From Euryarchaeota archaeon UBA86 (lineage in GTDB: Archaea > Thermoplasmatota > Poseidoniia > Poseidoniales > Thalassarchaeaceae): 64,000 nucleotides of DNA. How positions within the stretch are numbered: the first letter of the stretch is position 1; each line of letters starts with the position of its first letter. The translations under genes and the position numbers were made by a program. Shown here in pieces: positions 62,204 to 64,000 of the stretch. The notes beneath the pieces were generated by a model. It was not told the origin of the DNA. It did no database searches and saw nothing but the letters and a program-made list of their open reading frames with translations. Location: the NCBI GenBank assembly GCA_002503055.1, contig DAQX01000026.1, positions 34,598 to 98,597 of the forward strand. Direction: 5' to 3'.

Positions 62204-63439
62204 ATGCATATAGCGATGCTGTCGGCCGAATATCCCCCCCGCTGGGGCGGAATGGGCTCTACTGTGTACCATCTATCAGCTTCACTAGCCGCGAGAGGTC
62301 ATCAAGTGACTGTGATTACTCGCTCAGGAGGAGGAGGCAGTCCGCCCAGTATCGAGGGCGTTGATGTAGTCAGTGTAGGCTGGCTTCCAATTCCAATGGC
62401 GTTCACTCGCTCCTACGGGAGAAGTGCTCTGAGGGCCCTAAAGCGAGTGCATGCCAGCAGTCCTGTCGATGTGGTGCACTTGCACTGTCCGATGATCTCT
62501 TGGTCGGCCAAGCAATTTCGTGATTGTAGAAACTCAGTGGCTCCGGTAGTCTCGTCTCTGCACGGATCTTGGCTAGGGGAAAGAGATGGTTTGGTCGAAG
62601 CGTCGAAGAACAAGGAAGCAGCAGTATGGGCCAATCCAAACGATTTGGCCATCCTTATGACTGCTAAACACTATGCCGGATTTGAACGCGCTGCAGTTAG
62701 AGAGTCGAGTATTTGTGTGGCCAATTCTCAGGCGACCAAGCAGGATTTTATGCAGCGCTACTCGCCTCCTAAGAACTGGGATTGTGAAGTCGTTCATTGG
62801 GGGGTTGACACGAGTATTTTCGTGCCATTGCACGGGGATGATGAGGATGCGATGGCAACCCATGAGGTAATTCGTACTAGATACGATGTGGTTTCCTCTG
62901 ACTCGCGGCTTTTGTTGGCTGTTGGAAGACTCGCTGCGAGGAAGGGTTACTCATCTCTTCTCAGAGGCTTTGCTAGAGTTCACGCCTCTGCTCCCGCGAC
63001 CCGTTTGGTAATCGTTGGCAGGGGCCATCTACGTTCCAGACTCAATCGTTTGGCCAAGTCTCTAGGAGTTGGCGAATCTGTCTACTTTGAGCCTGGAATG
63101 CCATTTGAAGAGTTAGCCGAGTTGTTCCGCTCGGCCGACTTAGTTGTCTATCCATCGTACTACGAAGGACAGGGATTAATTCCTCTCGAGGCGATGGCTT
63201 CCGGTACCCCGGTTGTCACAGTCAATCACGGACCATTGCCGGAAATGGTGGATGATAGTGTCGGGAGTCTTTTCACGATGGCAGATGAGGAATCTATGGC
63301 TGAAGCAATTCTGACTGAATTGAATTCGGATGCAGCCCTCAATGGCAAGGGAGACAATGGTAGGAGAAGAGTGCTGGAGAGTTTTACTTACGAAGGGAAT
63401 TCCGAGAGTTTCGAAGCCATTTACGGAAGAGCCAAGTGA
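62204..63439 (+). CDS. Family 4 glycosyltransferase (GT-B)
   Basis: A 411-residue GT-B enzyme from ATG 62204. The N-terminal AEYPPRWGGMGSTVYHLSASLAARGHQVTVIT is the acceptor-side Rossmann fold; the C-terminal half has AVGRLAARKGYSSLLRGFA, VIVGRGHLRSRL, YFEPGMPFEELAELFRSADLVVYPSYYEGQGLIPLEAMASGTPVV with the conserved E-x7-E motif. It transfers a nucleotide-activated sugar, probably in surface polysaccharide or glycoprotein assembly. Together with the divergent GT2 it forms a glycosylation locus. Confidence 0.93.
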   Translation: MHIAMLSAEYPPRWGGMGSTVYHLSASLAARGHQVTVITRSGGGGSPPSIEGVDVVSVGWLPIPMAFTRSYGRSALRALKRVHASSPVDVVHLHCPMISWSAKQFRDCRNSVAPVVSSLHGSWLGERDGLVEASKNKEAAVWANPNDLAILMTAKHYAGFERAAVRESSICVANSQATKQDFMQRYSPPKNWDCEVVHWGVDTSIFVPLHGDDEDAMATHEVIRTRYDVVSSDSRLLLAVGRLAARKGYSSLLRGFARVHASAPATRLVIVGRGHLRSRLNRLAKSLGVGESVYFEPGMPFEELAELFRSADLVVYPSYYEGQGLIPLEAMASGTPVVTVNHGPLPEMVDDSVGSLFTMADEESMAEAILTELNSDAALNGKGDNGRRRVLESFTYEGNSESFEAIYGRAK

Positions 63440-63498
63440 GGGCCGGTGTCGGGGAATTATTCATTCGTTAGTCACGCTAGCGTACCAGAGGGAGAGTC

Positions 63499-64000
63499 AT
63501 GGGGGAGAGACAAAATCTGAAGGATTTGGATGCGGGAACAGTAGCTAATGTCGGTATCATTCTACTGGTGGCAGTACTTGCAATCAAGGAACTTGAGTCG
63601 ATTATTCAACCCCTGATTATTGCAATTCTACTATTCCTGCTGATTCGACCCGCTGCGCAGTGGATTGAAGATCGTCCGATTATGCAGAAGTATGCTCATC
63701 CATTGATGCCGTATGGCGTTCTTGTAGTGATTTTGTTCGTTGTATTGTGGGTTGCTTCGCAGTTGCTTTACTCCAACCTCACAGCATTCACAGAAGAAAT
63801 CCCCGCTCTAACTGATCAACTCAATGATAAGTTGGCTTGGATTGAGGAGTTAGAAGTCAGAGGATACTCGTTCGATGTCAGTGGAGTAACTGCGCTGATT
63901 AGTCTGGACACCATCAACAACTACCTGACTGGTTTCGTCGGCTCGCTTGCAAGTTTCACCGCTAGCGCGGTGACAGTACTGATTTTCCTTCTATTCATCA
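63499..64000 (+). CDS. AI-2E/PerM family transporter, C-terminus cut by window edge
   Basis: Opens at ATG 63499, with 167 codons read before the right edge. The N-terminus shows the family's paired membrane segments (ANVGIILLVAVLAIKELESIIQPLIIAILLFLLIRP, VLVVILFVVLWVASQLLY), the large extracytoplasmic loop (NLTAFTEEIPALTDQLNDKLAWIEEL), and the next segment starting in LASFTASAVTVLIFLLF. Members export small molecules such as autoinducers or other solutes. Substrate unknown. Confidence 0.8.
   Translation, partial: MGERQNLKDLDAGTVANVGIILLVAVLAIKELESIIQPLIIAILLFLLIRPAAQWIEDRPIMQKYAHPLMPYGVLVVILFVVLWVASQLLYSNLTAFTEEIPALTDQLNDKLAWIEELEVRGYSFDVSGVTALISLDTINNYLTGFVGSLASFTASAVTVLIFLLFI

Overview
The window is a compact, gene-dense stretch of about 64 kb from an archaeon. 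The replication machinery is archaeal: PolD large subunit DP2, PriL primase subunit with four Fe-S cysteines, archaeal DnaG and NreA. So are type II methionine aminopeptidase, KEOPS Pcc1, MptE-like pterin pyrophosphokinase, archaeal phosphopantothenate-pathway ligase, a bacterio-opsin-activator HTH regulator and TATA-box promoters, some apparently leaderless. Mixed in are genes of bacterial character (MetK of the bacterial/eukaryotic family, class II fumarase, monothiol glutaredoxin with BolA, GcvH, SpeD). This mix, the moderate base composition and a very large acidic secreted VWA/thrombospondin-type-3 protein suggest a mesophilic marine euryarchaeon, most likely Marine Group II/III (Poseidoniia). 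That placement is inference; there is no rRNA in the window.

Layout: 1-5 kb holds a zinc-ribbon protein (cut by the left edge), a UPF1-type helicase, an RDD membrane protein, TsaC and methionine aminopeptidase. 5-14 kb holds a SAP-domain membrane protein, a reverse-strand operon rpe-bolA-glutaredoxin-EamA, thioredoxin, a winged-helix/STAND ATPase, a ferritin-like/VIT transporter, an M32 carboxypeptidase and a beta-propeller. 13.9-14.8 kb has no credible protein gene. It carries a strong TATA promoter followed by hairpins at both ends of a very purine-rich core with two 34-bp direct repeats, and is the best candidate here for an undescribed large structured RNA. 14.8-18.5 kb (reverse) holds a fumarase fused to an N-terminal ribbon-helix-helix DNA-binding domain, cyclophilin, a PH-domain membrane protein, a CsaA-like tRNA-binding protein and pyrE. 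18.7-28.3 kb is an information-processing block: PolD DP2, MptE, PriL, DUF373, zinc ribbon, NreA, HTH regulator. 28.3-33.5 kb is the giant surface protein. 33.6-39.1 kb holds metK, pcc1, an FAD oxidoreductase, nadC, the pantothenate-pathway ligase and an isocitrate/isopropylmalate dehydrogenase. 39.2-41.9 kb pairs an unknown coiled-coil protein with an Eco57I-like adenine methylase whose motifs I and IV are degenerate.

42-49.9 kb is mixed metabolism: THEP1 NTPase, gcvH, RNase HI, threonine dehydratase/serine racemase, a lipoprotein S15 peptidase, tRNA-Cys, an aminotransferase, then speD and a deoxyhypusine synthase-like gene side by side. 49.9-57.2 kb (mostly reverse) has enolase, an unknown protein divergent from an Lrp regulator, a methyltransferase, a redoxin, a TPR protein and dnaG behind a highly structured leader. 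57.4-64 kb has three small helical unknowns, mobA-like, purN, DUF454, a hydrolase, two glycosyltransferases and an AI-2E family transporter cut by the right edge.

Genes are tightly packed with many short overlaps, including tail-to-tail ones. No CRISPR array, insertion sequence or prophage is visible.
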